DNA of 64,000 nt, from positions 62,001-126,000 of the forward strand of contig QWII01000005.1 of NCBI GenBank assembly GCA_021405325.1, in the 5' to 3' direction. Shown here piece by piece: positions 26,185 through 35,295 of the stretch (position 1 is the first letter of the stretch; the number at the start of each line of letters is the position of its first letter). Source of the stretch: Caldilinea sp. CFX5 (GTDB lineage Bacteria; Chloroflexota; Anaerolineae; Caldilineales; Caldilineaceae). Position numbers and translations under genes: made by a program. The notes under the pieces are model-generated. The model was not told where the DNA came from. It ran no database searches and was given only the letters and a program-made list of their open reading frames with translations.

Positions 26185-26268
26185 AACACAACAACGGATT
26201 CAAGAAAGGAACGGATTTGCTCCGCCTGTTGATGTAATCCGCTCCTTTCTTGAATCCGTTGTTGTGTT
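26185..26268. repeat. 33-bp inverted repeat between enolase-type and PhyH genes
   Basis: Arms of 33 bases (left starts AACACAACAACGGATTCAAG) with one mismatch and an 18-base loop start eight bases after the stop codon and end 26 bases before the next start. It occupies essentially the whole gap. Confidence 0.8.
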
Positions 26269-26293
26269 CTGTGCTAAACTAAAGGAGAGACTC

Positions 26294-27121
26294 ATGAACG
26301 ACATTGAGAAATATGAATTTGACCGGCTGGGTTACATCGTTATCAAAGAAATGTTGACCAAAGCGGAGGCAGCGACGCTGCTGGACGCGGTCAACGAGTT
26401 GGAGGAACATGCCCTGGCGCGCATCGACGCCCCGCCGCGTAAGAAGGCAGCCTGGGGTCAGGAGTATCACGCCGATGACGAACGCCACTATCACGCCTGG
26501 GGTCAACGGGCGGCGGGCAAGACGTTGATGATCGAGGATTTTTGGAATGCTCATCCCGCCTTTGATCTTTTGCTCGATCATCCTCGCACCATCGCCAATA
26601 TCAGCCAGATCATCCTGGGGCGCTATACGATCAACAACTCGGAAATTCGCATTCGCTACTCCGGCAACGCCTCCGGCACCCACATGGGCGGGCCGATTGA
26701 CCACAAATATCGCTATGCCTTCACCGGCGGGCGCATCGACTGTATGATGGTGCGCATGGTCTATTTTCTTCATGATGTCGGGCCGGAGCAGGGGCCGTTC
26801 TGTGTCGTGCCGGCGACCCACAAAACTAATTACAAGTCGCCCTATGGCAACAATCCTGATGAAGAGCCGGGGATGATTGGGTTGCCGGTGGCGGCGGGTG
26901 ATGCCATCCTCTTTACCGAAAATCTGCGCCACGGTGGCTTGACCAACCGTTCCCAGCAGACACGCAAAACGCTGCATGTCGGCTATGGTCCGCACTGGAT
27001 GATGTCGCAAAATATCGCCACCATGGACGAGCCGCCCTACCTCACAGACGCCACGCGAACGCGATTAACCCTGGCGCAGAATAACCTGTTTCGCGCATGG
27101 CCGCTCAAACCAACTGTTTAA
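26294..27121 (+). CDS. Phytanoyl-CoA dioxygenase (PhyH) family protein
   Basis: 275 residues from the ATG at 26294 (AAAGGAGAG upstream); the longer frame comes from the hairpin. The N terminus EFDRLGYIVIKEMLTKAEAATLLDAV is typical of PhyH Fe(II)/2-oxoglutarate oxygenases, as is the core GPEQGPFCVVPATHKTNY and AGDAILFTENLRHGGLTNRS. The usual HxD metal pair is not clear: the region reads THMGGPIDHKY, where His and Asp are further apart, so activity is uncertain. This subgroup often occurs in carbohydrate-catabolism clusters. Confidence 0.85.
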   Translation: MNDIEKYEFDRLGYIVIKEMLTKAEAATLLDAVNELEEHALARIDAPPRKKAAWGQEYHADDERHYHAWGQRAAGKTLMIEDFWNAHPAFDLLLDHPRTIANISQIILGRYTINNSEIRIRYSGNASGTHMGGPIDHKYRYAFTGGRIDCMMVRMVYFLHDVGPEQGPFCVVPATHKTNYKSPYGNNPDEEPGMIGLPVAAGDAILFTENLRHGGLTNRSQQTRKTLHVGYGPHWMMSQNIATMDEPPYLTDATRTRLTLAQNNLFRAWPLKPTV

Positions 27122-27131
27122 GGATGAATGA

Positions 27132-28631
27132 ATGCACCAGGCGACTTTTTCAACCCAGGGCTTGACCCACCGTGTCCGTTCCGCCTATGTAAGCGATCCA
27201 ACGTGGCGCGTATACCCAACCCTGATTGCCATCGAAAGCGACCGGCTTACCATTGCCGGCATCCAAGGGGACGCTTTTATTCTGTTTGTGACACTTGATG
27301 TCGAAGGGTTTGGTCGCACTGTACTGTCGGTGGACGGGGACGGCACAGGAGTAGGGTCAGGCATCTACAACCTTGCCGTCGAGTTGTTGCGCAGTCGAGC
27401 GACCCGCTGTCAACAACTGGCAACCGCGGCAACAGCGCCAGCATGGCAAACCATTGCCGAGGCTGTGCTGGCCGCCGTTGCCGCGCAGGACGCCCGCCAG
27501 TGTAGCCAGCTTTTAGCCGCGGCGATTGTCGCCGCCGAGGAACTGCGCTATCATCAAGCCCAGGCCACGCTGACACGCCGGTCAAGCGCGCCGGTGATCT
27601 CTGCCACCCTCTTTGGCGAACGCCGGGGCGACTATGCCATTGGCGTCGGGCCGGATTGGCCGGTTGACGCGCCGCCGGATTTTACGCGCGCCCCTCGCGC
27701 ACAAGAACTGGCACTGGACTTGATCAGCGGCACGACTTTGCCCAACTTCTGGCGCTATCTGGAATACCAAAAGGGGGACGTACGCTGGGAACGGCTTGAT
27801 CCGATCCTGGAACAGGCGGAGGCCAAACAGCTACGCATCAAATCCTTTGCCCTCTACTGGGGCGGCATTGGCGGCTGTCCCCCCTGGCTGCGCGACCTCA
27901 GCTATGCCCAGCAGTTGGCGGCCATTGAGCGGTGGGTGACGCTGATCGTCAACCGCTACCGCGGCGCGGTTCACTGCTGGGAAACGGTAAACGAGATGCA
28001 CAACTGGGGCTTTGGCAACCCCTTTGCCTGGAGCCATGCCCAACTACTAGAAGTGACCCGGCTAGTCAATGAACTGGTGGGCGCGCTCGACCCGGGGACG
28101 CCGCGGCTTATCAACCATTGTTGCATCTGGGGCGACTATGTCCAGAGCCGCGGCGACAGCACCTGGAGCCAAGCGCCTTGGGCCGCCGATTGGACGCCGC
28201 TGGCCTATCTCGATGCGGTGTGCGGCGCAGGCATTGGGTTTGAAGCGGTGGGACTACAATATTACAACCCTGGCCGTGACCTGGACACCTGTTACGCGAC
28301 GCTGGAAAAATTTGCCGCCTTTGGCAAAGAACTGCAAATTACCGAGATCGGCACCCCGTCGGCGCCGGCCCGCCTACCCAGCGTCGAAACCGGCCAAACC
28401 GACCCCATGTCCGGCTGGCGCGGACCGTGGACGGCGGAACGGCAGGCGTTATGGTTGGAGCGTTTTTATACCATCATCGGCGCGCACCCGCAGGTCACCG
28501 CCTTTAACTACTGGGATTTTGATGATGCGCAAGCCTTTATCAACCAGGCCGGCCTCGTCGATGCTGATGATCAACCCAAACCAGGCTATTGGACACTACA
28601 CGCCCTGGCTAACCAGTGGCGACAGCGGTAG
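27132..28631 (+). CDS. GH10-type endo-xylanase-like glycoside hydrolase
   Basis: 499 residues, no signal peptide. After a beta-type N-terminal region of about 190 residues comes a GH10 barrel. The acid/base Glu is residue 288 (HCWETVNEMHNWG) and the nucleophile Glu is 405 (LQITEIGTPS); the end WDFDDAQAFINQAGLVDADDQPKPGYW is the usual GH10 closing segment. GH10 enzymes cut beta-1,4-xylan chains; without an export signal it may process imported oligosaccharides. It begins 10 bases after the PhyH gene, thus one operon. Confidence 0.88.
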   Translation: MHQATFSTQGLTHRVRSAYVSDPTWRVYPTLIAIESDRLTIAGIQGDAFILFVTLDVEGFGRTVLSVDGDGTGVGSGIYNLAVELLRSRATRCQQLATAATAPAWQTIAEAVLAAVAAQDARQCSQLLAAAIVAAEELRYHQAQATLTRRSSAPVISATLFGERRGDYAIGVGPDWPVDAPPDFTRAPRAQELALDLISGTTLPNFWRYLEYQKGDVRWERLDPILEQAEAKQLRIKSFALYWGGIGGCPPWLRDLSYAQQLAAIERWVTLIVNRYRGAVHCWETVNEMHNWGFGNPFAWSHAQLLEVTRLVNELVGALDPGTPRLINHCCIWGDYVQSRGDSTWSQAPWAADWTPLAYLDAVCGAGIGFEAVGLQYYNPGRDLDTCYATLEKFAAFGKELQITEIGTPSAPARLPSVETGQTDPMSGWRGPWTAERQALWLERFYTIIGAHPQVTAFNYWDFDDAQAFINQAGLVDADDQPKPGYWTLHALANQWRQR

Positions 28632-28786
28632 GGGCGCGGATTTCGGCGGATGAAATGAATAACTGATTAGCATCAGAAAAGTCTTTGTTAACTTTCTATG
28701 ATAGAATATTGTTGTTTCTACATGCACAGCGTTATATCCAGCGCGCAGAAACAACATAGGACTTACACACCGAGTATAAGGGTACA

Positions 28787-28813
28787 CAGGCCAGACCTCC
28801 GGGAGGTCTGGCC
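28787..28813. terminator. GC-rich hairpin after the xylanase gene
   Basis: Arms GGCCAGACCTCC / GGAGGTCTGGCC with almost no loop lie in the 276-base gap before the HhH gene (boundaries good to a few bases). No U tract follows. The rest of the gap is AT-rich and could hold the promoter of the next operon, with no convincing boxes. Confidence 0.5.
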
Positions 28814-28907
28814 GGCCCGTGCGTAAGTTCTAACAACATTGCCTGAAATAAGCGGTAATAGCTGTGATTTCTCAAAAATTCCATCTGTTGCTAATTTATT
28901 CAATCTT

Positions 28908-29771
28908 ATGTCTCAATACTGGCCCTTGCTCATCACCGCCCTTATTGTCCTCTGTATTATCTACGCCTTATGGCGAAGTTCGCAGATGATGAACAAATCA
29001 TCGTTGCCATCTGCGGTCAATACACAGACGTCTGTGCCAGCCAACCAAAGTAACCTGCTAACCACCAAACTCACGCGTCAGCAGCGAAAAGCCATTACAC
29101 AACAAGCAATGGCTGGTTACAAAACGACGCGTGGCTATGCCCACCGTCTGCTCCTGGCAGAGGCGATCCAGAAGGTGGCGACGCGCCTTACGCAGGCGCA
29201 AAAGGAATATGCCGAAGCCGAAGCCGTCCTTCCCCGGCTGGAACGACAGCAACAAGCCGAATTGCAAGCAGCGTTAGAATGGCATTTACTACAAACAAAA
29301 ATGTCCGACATTTCCGGTATTGGGGAAGCGCTGCAACAACGTATTCTCAGCCAAACCCAGGCCCGCCGTTTAACCGATCTGGAACGCGCCAGCACCGTCA
29401 ATGGGGTTGGGGAAGCACGAATGAATAGTATTAGGGGCTGGATAAAGCACTACCAAGCGCAACTTCCCCGCTTGATGACCACATCATTTCCCGGGCGCGC
29501 GGCAATCAATAAGAAATTTACAACGCAAATTGAAAGCGCCCGCGTAAATTTACAAGCGAAGGCGCAGATGGTAGAGCGCCTCAAACAACAGCGCGCCCAA
29601 ATTGAAGAAAAACTTGCGCCATTACAACCGATTACGCAGGAGCATTTTATCCGCGCTGCTTTTGGTGCAGAAAGTGACCAACTAGTTGTAGAACAATTTC
29701 AACGTGGTCTCTTTGCCGAATGGGAGCCAATGCCTACCTGGTTCAAAACATTACTCAAAGAGGATCAATGA
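28908..29771 (+). CDS. Membrane-anchored helix-hairpin-helix, coiled-coil protein
   Basis: 287 residues from an ATG at 28908 (a TTG at 28839 would add 23; neither has a good ribosome site). An N-terminal helix (YWPLLITALIVLCIIYALW) is followed by a Gln/Ala/Lys-rich coiled coil, then two HhH-like units (MSDISGIGEALQQRIL; TVNGVGEARMNSIRGWI) and a second coiled coil. HhH motifs bind DNA backbone, so a DNA-binding protein tethered to the membrane is suggested. It overlaps the SNF2 gene by four bases (ATGA). The region looks more AT-rich than its neighbours, a possible sign of transfer. Confidence 0.7.
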   Translation: MSQYWPLLITALIVLCIIYALWRSSQMMNKSSLPSAVNTQTSVPANQSNLLTTKLTRQQRKAITQQAMAGYKTTRGYAHRLLLAEAIQKVATRLTQAQKEYAEAEAVLPRLERQQQAELQAALEWHLLQTKMSDISGIGEALQQRILSQTQARRLTDLERASTVNGVGEARMNSIRGWIKHYQAQLPRLMTTSFPGRAAINKKFTTQIESARVNLQAKAQMVERLKQQRAQIEEKLAPLQPITQEHFIRAAFGAESDQLVVEQFQRGLFAEWEPMPTWFKTLLKEDQ

Positions 29772-32290
29772 TCATGAGTATCTTTGCCGGTTTACGGGGC
29801 TTATTTCAAGCAGTAAAGGTGCAACCATTGTCGCTCTCCTACCAAATGGATGTTGATGAAAAGGGGTGGCACTGGGTAAGTATCCACAAACAGCAAGGCA
29901 AAGCGTTTCAACCCATTGCCGATGTAAAAGCTTTAACGCGCTATGATTACCGGGAAGCCAGCGCCGACGGCAAAATAATTTATACCGTTGCCGAAGAGGA
30001 TCGCCAAACGCTAGCCGCTTTGCATAGCCTTAATCCCATTGTCAATGAGCAAGGCGCCCTGGGCTTTGAGGTGACACCGCCTATTCTGACTTTTTTACGC
30101 CAAAAGCCGCGGATGAATGAGACAGCCGCGGCGCGTGAAATGGTTGTTCGTGCTGAGCCGATAAAGCCTGACCTCAAAATTGATTATGATCCAGCTAGCG
30201 GTTTACAGTTCAAAACGGGCTACGCAATCGATGGCGCTGAGGAACTGGCGCCACCAGCACAATTACATAAGCTTCACGACACCGATTATGTACGCATTGG
30301 CAAAACGTTGACAACCCTGTTGAAGCCGGTTAGTGATGTTGGCAAAGCCCTGCTCGCCGGCGCTAAAACGCAGGTTCCTTCTGATCAAATTCCGGAATTT
30401 ATCCTACGCGATCTCGTATTAATTCAACATGAATTTAACGCTGTCCTGACCGATCTGGCCGGCCAGATCCAAGTCGTAACCCAGCCGCTACAACCAACGG
30501 TTCGTGTCAACAAAGCGGCTGGTGGATGGCTCGACTTCCAGGTAGAGTACAAAATCGGTGATCGGGCATGGGCGCAGTCTGTGCTGGAAAAAAAACGGAG
30601 CGGCAATTACATCCAACTGGATGATACGACCTGGGTGAAAAACGATGCCAAGGCGCTCAAAACGGTAGCGAAACAATTACAAGAGTTGGGCGCGCAGGTT
30701 GTTGATGGTCAGTATCGGGTTCCCGTTGCCCAATTTGCTTCCCTGGAAGAATTTATTGACGCCATTGGTGGCTTGCGTGAATTGGGCGCAGCCTACCAGG
30801 AATTTATCGATCAACTAACTGGATTTCGTGCTGATGCTGATTTCAAGTTAGCAACGCCCATTGAAGAAAGATTAAAAGCGCACCACCTTCGCTTACGCCC
30901 CTATCAACGGGAAGGCATCCACTGGTTACATTGGTTGAACAATCACCGTCTACACGGCTTATTGGCGGATGATATGGGTCTCGGTAAGACGATGCAGACT
31001 ATCTGCGCCATCGGGCATTACTATGCTGAGACAAAGCTGGCCGGTCATTCCTTGATTGTTGCGCCCAAATCGGTTATGGTGCATTGGAAACGTGAAATTG
31101 AGCGGTGCTTACCCCATTTGCCGGCAATTATTTATCATGGCGCCAATCGCCAACAGAGTCAAAAACTATTCCAACACCCGAAACCACTCATCTTTATTAG
31201 CACCTACGGCACTATCGCCAACGATGTTGGTATGTTGGCAAAAATCCCTTTCCTCTTTGTTATTTTAGATGAAGCAACCAATATCAAAAACCGGGATGCA
31301 AAACGCTCGCAAGCGGCGAAAGCGCTCAATGCTTCTCATCGGCTTGCGTTAAGCGGCACCCCGGTCGAAAATCGACCGGCTGAATTATGGTCGCTCTTTG
31401 ACTTTCTCATGCGCGGTCATTTGGGTAAGTTTGGCGCCTTTGAACACAAATTTGAAGCGCCGATCCTCAATGGTGATCAGCAGGCCGCCGAGGCGCTCGG
31501 TAAACGTATTCGGCCTTTTATGCTACGGCGCTTGAAGGAAGAAGTGGCCAAAGATTTGCCGGAAAAGATTGAAATGACAGAATGGTGTGAATTAACTGAA
31601 GAGCAGAAAAATCTCTATGGCGCTTTGCAGGACGAAGTACGGCAGATCTGGGTTGCGTTGCGGCAAGGCGAACAAGTGAATTACACGACCTCGATTTTGC
31701 CAATCTTGACCAAGCTCAAACAGATCTGTGACCATCCGGCCATTGTGAATGGCAAGCGTGAACCGCTCGAAAAACGCTCAGAGAAATTTGACATCATTGT
31801 GGAAAAAGTTGAGGAGATCCTGCATGGTGGCGAACAAGTAATTATCTTTTCCCACTTTCTGGAAATGTTGAATTTACTGCAAGAAGCGATAAGCCGATTT
31901 AACGTTACTTGGATTCGCATCGATGGCAGCACCCAAAATCGTCAACCCTTGATTGATCGCTTTAATCGGGGGGAAGCCAGGGTAGCTTTGTGTAGTTTGA
32001 TGGCTGCCGGGTATGGCATTACCATGACGGCGGCCAATCATGTCATTCACGCGGATCGCTGGTGGAATCCGGCGATTGAAGATCAAGCGACCGATCGCGT
32101 CCATCGCATCGGTCAAGATAAAACGGTTTATGTCCACCGCATTTTAACCGAAGGGACGATTGAAGAACGAATCGATCAATTGTTGGAGAAAAAACGCGAT
32201 ATCGCCGGTCAGGTTGTGGGGGCGGCCAAAGCCGGTCTGCAATGGACACGCGAGGATTTACTGGAAATTTTAAAACCGTTAGAAGAATGA
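29768..32290 (+). CDS. SNF2/RapA-family helicase-like ATPase
   Basis: 840 residues. The first 380 have no recognised fold. The motor carries LADDMGLGKTMQT (Walker A, about 399-410), VILDEATNIKN (motif II, about 499-509), RLALSGTPVENRPAELWSLFDFL (motif III), IIFSHFLEML, RIDGSTQNRQ and the terminal AADRWWNPA..QATDRVHRIGQ (motif VI; here HADRWWNPA), all standard for SNF2. Such proteins translocate on duplex DNA and displace bound proteins; bacterial members include RapA and defence components. Start at the ATG overlapping the upstream stop codon, so it is translationally coupled with the membrane HhH gene. Confidence 0.92.
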   Translation: MIMSIFAGLRGLFQAVKVQPLSLSYQMDVDEKGWHWVSIHKQQGKAFQPIADVKALTRYDYREASADGKIIYTVAEEDRQTLAALHSLNPIVNEQGALGFEVTPPILTFLRQKPRMNETAAAREMVVRAEPIKPDLKIDYDPASGLQFKTGYAIDGAEELAPPAQLHKLHDTDYVRIGKTLTTLLKPVSDVGKALLAGAKTQVPSDQIPEFILRDLVLIQHEFNAVLTDLAGQIQVVTQPLQPTVRVNKAAGGWLDFQVEYKIGDRAWAQSVLEKKRSGNYIQLDDTTWVKNDAKALKTVAKQLQELGAQVVDGQYRVPVAQFASLEEFIDAIGGLRELGAAYQEFIDQLTGFRADADFKLATPIEERLKAHHLRLRPYQREGIHWLHWLNNHRLHGLLADDMGLGKTMQTICAIGHYYAETKLAGHSLIVAPKSVMVHWKREIERCLPHLPAIIYHGANRQQSQKLFQHPKPLIFISTYGTIANDVGMLAKIPFLFVILDEATNIKNRDAKRSQAAKALNASHRLALSGTPVENRPAELWSLFDFLMRGHLGKFGAFEHKFEAPILNGDQQAAEALGKRIRPFMLRRLKEEVAKDLPEKIEMTEWCELTEEQKNLYGALQDEVRQIWVALRQGEQVNYTTSILPILTKLKQICDHPAIVNGKREPLEKRSEKFDIIVEKVEEILHGGEQVIIFSHFLEMLNLLQEAISRFNVTWIRIDGSTQNRQPLIDRFNRGEARVALCSLMAAGYGITMTAANHVIHADRWWNPAIEDQATDRVHRIGQDKTVYVHRILTEGTIEERIDQLLEKKRDIAGQVVGAAKAGLQWTREDLLEILKPLEE

Positions 32291-32318
32291 ACGGTAAAGC
32301 ACGGAAAGAGAGTCATTT

Positions 32319-33053
32319 GTGAACCGACTACAAAACAAAGTCGCCGTCATCACCGGCGGCGCGCATGGCATTGGCGCGGCGATTGTCCAGCGCTTTTGTG
32401 AAGAGGGCGCTCGTGTGGTGCTGGTCGATGTCAACCGGGAGGGAGGCGCCGCCGTGGCTGACCGCTGGGGCGCAACTTTCGTGCCGACCGATGTGTCCAA
32501 TCACGCCGCCGTGGGTGAGTTGATTGCCCAGACCGTGCGTGACTTTGGCCGGTTGGATTGTGTCGTCAGCAACGCTTGTCTTCACAAATATGGTCACGTT
32601 GAAGAAACGACGCCCGAATTATGGGAACAGATCATCAGCGTTAACCTGTCGGCTACCTACCACCTCGTCCACCACGCTGCGCCCCATCTCCGTAAGCAGC
32701 CGGGCGCATCCATTGTGATCATCAGTTCGGTACAGGCTATTCAAGGCTTCAAGAGCGCCGCGGCCTACGCCACCAGCAAAGGCGGTCAACTGAGCTTGAT
32801 GCGTCAACTGGCCAGCGATCTGGCCCCGCAAATTCGCGTCAATGCCATCCTGCCCGGCACCATCCGTTCCTACCCGGAGAGCATCACCCTGGAGGCGGAA
32901 AAACAGATCGGTTCCTGGCACCTCTTGGGTCGCATTGGCGAATGTGTGGAGATTGCCAATGGCGCGGTCTTCCTGGCGTCAGATGAGGCGTCCTTTATTA
33001 CTGGGCATGGGTTGGTGATTGATGGCGGCGTGTCGATCAAGGGGGCGCATTGA
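32319..33053 (+). CDS. Short-chain dehydrogenase/reductase
   Basis: 244 residues, GTG start with GGAAAGAG upstream. Rossmann motif TGGAHGIG near the N terminus, NAxx-type VSNACLHKYG, catalytic Ser in ISSVQ, and Tyr150-Lys154 in AYATSKGG. The C terminus VLASDEASFITGHGLVIDGGVSIKGAH is classical SDR. The Asp in VLVDVNRE after strand 2 suggests NAD(H) preference. Likely a sugar or sugar-acid dehydrogenase that belongs functionally with the enolase-type gene and xylanase upstream, although the SNF2 pair separates them. Confidence 0.9.
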   Translation: MNRLQNKVAVITGGAHGIGAAIVQRFCEEGARVVLVDVNREGGAAVADRWGATFVPTDVSNHAAVGELIAQTVRDFGRLDCVVSNACLHKYGHVEETTPELWEQIISVNLSATYHLVHHAAPHLRKQPGASIVIISSVQAIQGFKSAAAYATSKGGQLSLMRQLASDLAPQIRVNAILPGTIRSYPESITLEAEKQIGSWHLLGRIGECVEIANGAVFLASDEASFITGHGLVIDGGVSIKGAH

Positions 33054-33150
33054 GGATTGACCAGTGGTAGGCGGCTAAAAATGCGCTCTTTTATGCTACA
33101 GTTTTACCTGCGCTTCTGCGTGTGCTATTCTTAGCGCATGGGAGGTCGCT

Positions 33151-34563
33151 ATGTTTCTAAATCGCACCAACGAACTGGCTGACTTACAGCGCCGCTATCA
33201 AGCGCCGCGCGCCGAATTTGTCGTCTTGTGGGGGCGCCGCCGGGTCGGCAAGACCAGCTTGATCTGGTCTTTTTGCCAGGAAAAACCACATCTGTTCTAT
33301 TTCAGCGAACGCGCCTCCGCGGATTATCTCTTGCGGGAATTTTCGCGCACGATCGCGGCGGCGCGTCAACCAACGGCAACGGTACCGGACGATTTCACCT
33401 ACCCGGATTGGTACACGGCCTTTCGCGAATTGGCGCTGTTGGCAGAACAAGAACGCTTGATTGTGGTCATCGACGAATTTCCCTACCTGGCCGAGAGTGT
33501 CCCCGGTGTGGCGACAGCTTTACAGAAAGCCTGGGACCTCCATCTTTCGACCAGCCGGATCATGCTTGTCCTGACCGGCTCGACCTTGAGTGTCATGTCT
33601 CATCATGTGCTGGACGCCAGTTCGCCCCTCCATGGTCGCCACACCTGGGCCTTTGAACTAAAGCCGCTGCTGATTTACGATCTACCGGCTTTTTTGCCCA
33701 ACTACACCCTTACGCAACTGGTAGAAACCTATGCCATTCTGGGCGGGATGCCTGGCTATATTCAACAATTTGATGACCGGCGACCGGTACTCAACAACGT
33801 TGCGCAACAGATTGTGGCGGTCAGCGGTTCGCTTTTTGGGGCGGCGCGCTTGATGGTTTTTGAAGAATTGGCCGATCCGGGCTTACACTTCAAAGTGCTG
33901 GAAGTTATCGCTGCCGGCGCTCACAAACCAGAAGAGATTGGTCGACTGGCCGCCATCCGTGACCGGAACCAGGTCCGCCGCACGTTGTTGCGTCTCCTGG
34001 AAGTGGGGCTGATCGAAGCGCGTGAACCACTGGAACGTGATCGGGGCCGCCAGCGCCAGGCCACTTATTATATTGCCGACCACTATTTGCATTTCTGGTT
34101 TCAATACATCAAACCCCATGCCCGCCTGCTGGAACTGCGCGAAGGAGAAGCGTTGGTGTTGGAACAACTGCACGAACAGTGGGCGCAGATGGTGGCTCCG
34201 GCCTGGGAAGAGATTGCCCGCACTCACCTATGGCGCTTGAGCGCCCGCCGCCAATTTCCCTTCTATTTGGAAGATGTTGGTTCCTGGTTCTCGGCTCGGG
34301 CGCAACTTGATCTGGTTGGTTTGAATCGCAAGGAACATCGGGTGGTCTTTGGCGAAGTCAAGTGGCGACGCCAGCCGGCAACAGTGCAAACGCTGGAAGG
34401 TTTAATGAGCCGCGCCCGCGCCTGGCTAGGCCGCGACCCCGACTGGCAAGTGCATTATGCCCTCTTTGCCCGTGAGTTTGGGCCGGCGCTGCAAGAACAA
34501 GCCGAACTGGAAGGCGATATTCATCTGTACACACCGGAAGATGTGCTGGGCAAGAGCTTGTAA
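33151..34563 (+). CDS. AAA ATPase with DUF234-type nuclease-like C terminus
   Basis: 470 residues with GGGAGG before the ATG. N-terminal NTPase: Walker A GRRRVGKTSL (about 28-37) and Walker B LIVVIDEFPYL. After a winged helix (RNQVRRTLLRLLEVGLIEARE) the C-terminal part has DLVGLN..VVFGEVKW, the D..ExK signature of a PD-(D/E)XK nuclease fold. This arrangement is the bacterial/archaeal 'ATPase plus DUF234' group, whose role is poorly known; members are often found with mobile or toxin-like loci. An extended -10 (TGCTATTCT) lies upstream, so it may have its own promoter. Confidence 0.88.
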   Translation: MFLNRTNELADLQRRYQAPRAEFVVLWGRRRVGKTSLIWSFCQEKPHLFYFSERASADYLLREFSRTIAAARQPTATVPDDFTYPDWYTAFRELALLAEQERLIVVIDEFPYLAESVPGVATALQKAWDLHLSTSRIMLVLTGSTLSVMSHHVLDASSPLHGRHTWAFELKPLLIYDLPAFLPNYTLTQLVETYAILGGMPGYIQQFDDRRPVLNNVAQQIVAVSGSLFGAARLMVFEELADPGLHFKVLEVIAAGAHKPEEIGRLAAIRDRNQVRRTLLRLLEVGLIEAREPLERDRGRQRQATYYIADHYLHFWFQYIKPHARLLELREGEALVLEQLHEQWAQMVAPAWEEIARTHLWRLSARRQFPFYLEDVGSWFSARAQLDLVGLNRKEHRVVFGEVKWRRQPATVQTLEGLMSRARAWLGRDPDWQVHYALFAREFGPALQEQAELEGDIHLYTPEDVLGKSL

Positions 34564-34575
34564 AAATATACCTTT

Positions 34576-35295
34576 ATGGCTACTACCACTGAGCCTTGCG
34601 CTCCCTTTGCCACCCTTGCACCGGCAACCCTGACGTTGTGCGTCTACACCGAGTTTGCGCCGTTCGTTTATGAAGCGGCCGGCAGGATTGTTGGGACTGA
34701 TATTGCCCTGCTTGCCCGCTTTGCAGCGCAGTACCAGCTTGGCCTCCAGATCATCAAGCAAGCGCACTTCGACCAACTCTGGCATACCCCTGGTCGGAGC
34801 GAATGCGATATAGCCGCTGCTGGCATTGCCATGTTACCAGAACGCGATCTTGGCGATGTTGGTTGTTGGAGCATCCCCTACTTGACGGTGCAACGTTCGC
34901 TGCTGATCCGCCGCCAGGATGCAGCCCGTCTCCAAACCCCGGTGGATTTTGTCGGCAAAAAAATTGTTGTGACCCCCGCTTCGACCGCTCATTTTGATGC
35001 ACTCGTGCGCTATGAACCGCTAGGGGCGACCATTATTCCGCATGTGCCATCGCAACAGACGATTGTCCGGCAACTGCTGGCTGGGGAGGTCGATGCCTTT
35101 GGCGAAGGCGATGTAAGCAACCGTCACCTGGCCGACCATGCGCTGGATGAACAGGGCCAGCCGCTCCTGGTGTTGACCGATCTGCACACAATGGCGCAAC
35201 CGGAAGAACTTCGTTTTGCTGTCCGCGCCCACGATCCCCGGTTGGTGGCGTGCTTGAATGACTTCATTGGAAAGGTTGTCAATGGTTATGGCTGA
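34576..35295 (+). CDS. Signal-less periplasmic-binding-fold protein (SBP_bac_3 type)
   Basis: 239 residues with the amino-acid-type binding fold: TLCVYTEFAPFVYEAAGRIVGTDIALLARFA at the start, DIAAAGIAMLPERD and GKKIVVTPASTAHFDALVRYE in the second lobe. Unlike transporter components, it has no signal peptide or lipobox, so it should stay in the cytosol. Its end overlaps the start of the kinase/nucleotidyltransferase gene, implying one translational unit; it might sense or deliver a ligand to that enzyme. The link is inferred from gene order alone. Confidence 0.8.
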   Translation: MATTTEPCAPFATLAPATLTLCVYTEFAPFVYEAAGRIVGTDIALLARFAAQYQLGLQIIKQAHFDQLWHTPGRSECDIAAAGIAMLPERDLGDVGCWSIPYLTVQRSLLIRRQDAARLQTPVDFVGKKIVVTPASTAHFDALVRYEPLGATIIPHVPSQQTIVRQLLAGEVDAFGEGDVSNRHLADHALDEQGQPLLVLTDLHTMAQPEELRFAVRAHDPRLVACLNDFIGKVVNGYG

